From Chloroflexota bacterium (GTDB lineage Bacteria > Chloroflexota > Ktedonobacteria > Ktedonobacterales > Ktedonobacteraceae): a stretch of 5,125 nucleotides of DNA. Each line of letters opens with the position of its first letter. The stretch's first letter is position 1. The DNA lies in contig VBJK01000025.1 in assembly GCA_005879655.1 (NCBI GenBank), forward strand, positions 1-5,125, read 5' to 3'. A program made the translations under genes and the position numbers. Shown here in pieces: positions 5,056-5,125 of this stretch. The notes below the pieces were generated by a model, which was not told where the DNA came from, searched no databases, and saw only the letters and a list, made by a program, of their open reading frames with translations.

Positions 5056-5125
5056 TGTTGAACGGAAAGGTGGTTTTAGGAGTAAAGTGTGTGTAGTGCA
5101 CGATAAGTTGATTGATTTCTATATG
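5056..5125 (-). repeat. 5' LTR, last 70 bp, truncated by window edge
   Basis: In sense this part ends ...CCGTTCAACA directly before the primer-binding site. CAACA mirrors the TGTTG start of the 3' LTR. Being the 3' portion of the LTR, it should hold U5 and perhaps R. I see no clear AATAAA signal. The sense outer end CATATAG shares CATA with the truncated end of the 3' LTR fragment at position 1, so the full LTR could be as short as about 123 bp if the two fragments abut. Confidence 0.8.

Larger units (their letters stand above)
1..5125 (-). mobile_element. Ty1/copia-type LTR retrotransposon, nearly complete, cut within both LTRs
   Basis: The whole window is one copia-superfamily element read on the minus strand. 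Seen directly: a single Gag-Pol frame with integrase before reverse transcriptase, a primer-binding site matching initiator tRNA-Met next to a CAACA LTR end (5056-5060), and a TGTTG LTR start (53-57) beyond the stop codon. The two LTR termini are imperfect inverted repeats: reading inward, the first 15 bases agree at 11 positions (TGTTGcgCGGAAtaG against TGTTGaaCGGAAagG). The internal region (58-5055) is 4998 bp, a normal size for copia elements. Both LTRs run off the window, so their length, their mutual identity (the age of the insertion) and the target-site duplication cannot be read. The open frame and intact catalytic motifs suggest a recent copy. A fungal host is inferred from the primer tRNA type. 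Confidence 0.96.

Noticed and set aside
5031..5060. tRNA-Met-like sequence on the plus strand (GGGCTCATAACC)
   Set aside because: Only the anticodon arm and part of the D stem match; there is no acceptor stem or T arm. Its place at the LTR edge makes it a primer-binding site, not a tRNA gene.

Overview
The window is almost exactly one LTR retrotransposon of the Ty1/copia superfamily (Pseudoviridae type), lying entirely on the minus strand. It is cut at both ends inside its long terminal repeats (LTRs), so no host flank or host gene is visible. The domain order Gag, protease, integrase, reverse transcriptase, RNase H (integrase before RT) assigns it to copia rather than gypsy. The host is a eukaryote. 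A fungus is my best guess, because the primer-binding site matches an initiator tRNA-Met anticodon arm with a CUCAUAA loop (U33, as in yeast; animal initiators carry C33), and because of the Gag and Pol style. The species cannot be read from the sequence.

Layout in element (minus-strand) order. Positions 5125-5056 are the 3' tail of the 5' LTR, ending CAACA. Positions 5055-5037 are a primer-binding site for an internal (half-molecule) initiator tRNA-Met, as in Drosophila copia and yeast Ty5. Positions 5041-4605 are an unusually elaborate untranslated leader. It holds two 11-bp direct repeats, a perfect 12-bp palindrome, two short upstream ORFs, and a 347-bp array of about 13 copies of an 18-bp dyad-symmetric core. 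Positions 4604-264 are one uninterrupted 1446-codon Gag-Pol gene with no frameshift or internal stop. Positions 263-58 are a 3' untranslated region with a 7-bp hairpin and a weak polypurine stretch. Positions 57-1 are the first 57 bp of the 3' LTR (TGTTG start, TATA box).

Gag packages the RNA, and protease cuts the polyprotein. RT and RNase H copy the RNA from the tRNA primer, and integrase inserts the cDNA. All catalytic residues I looked for in integrase (DDE), RT (D plus FVDD) and RNase H (D-E-D-D) are present, and the frame is fully open, so the copy looks young and possibly competent. Oddities are the leader array, a DTA protease motif in place of DTG/DSG, a Cys-His-His-Cys zinc knuckle in place of CCHC, an RGG-rich Gag tail, and two in-frame tandem duplications in interdomain linkers. 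No second system is present; the strongest candidate for something undescribed is the leader architecture.
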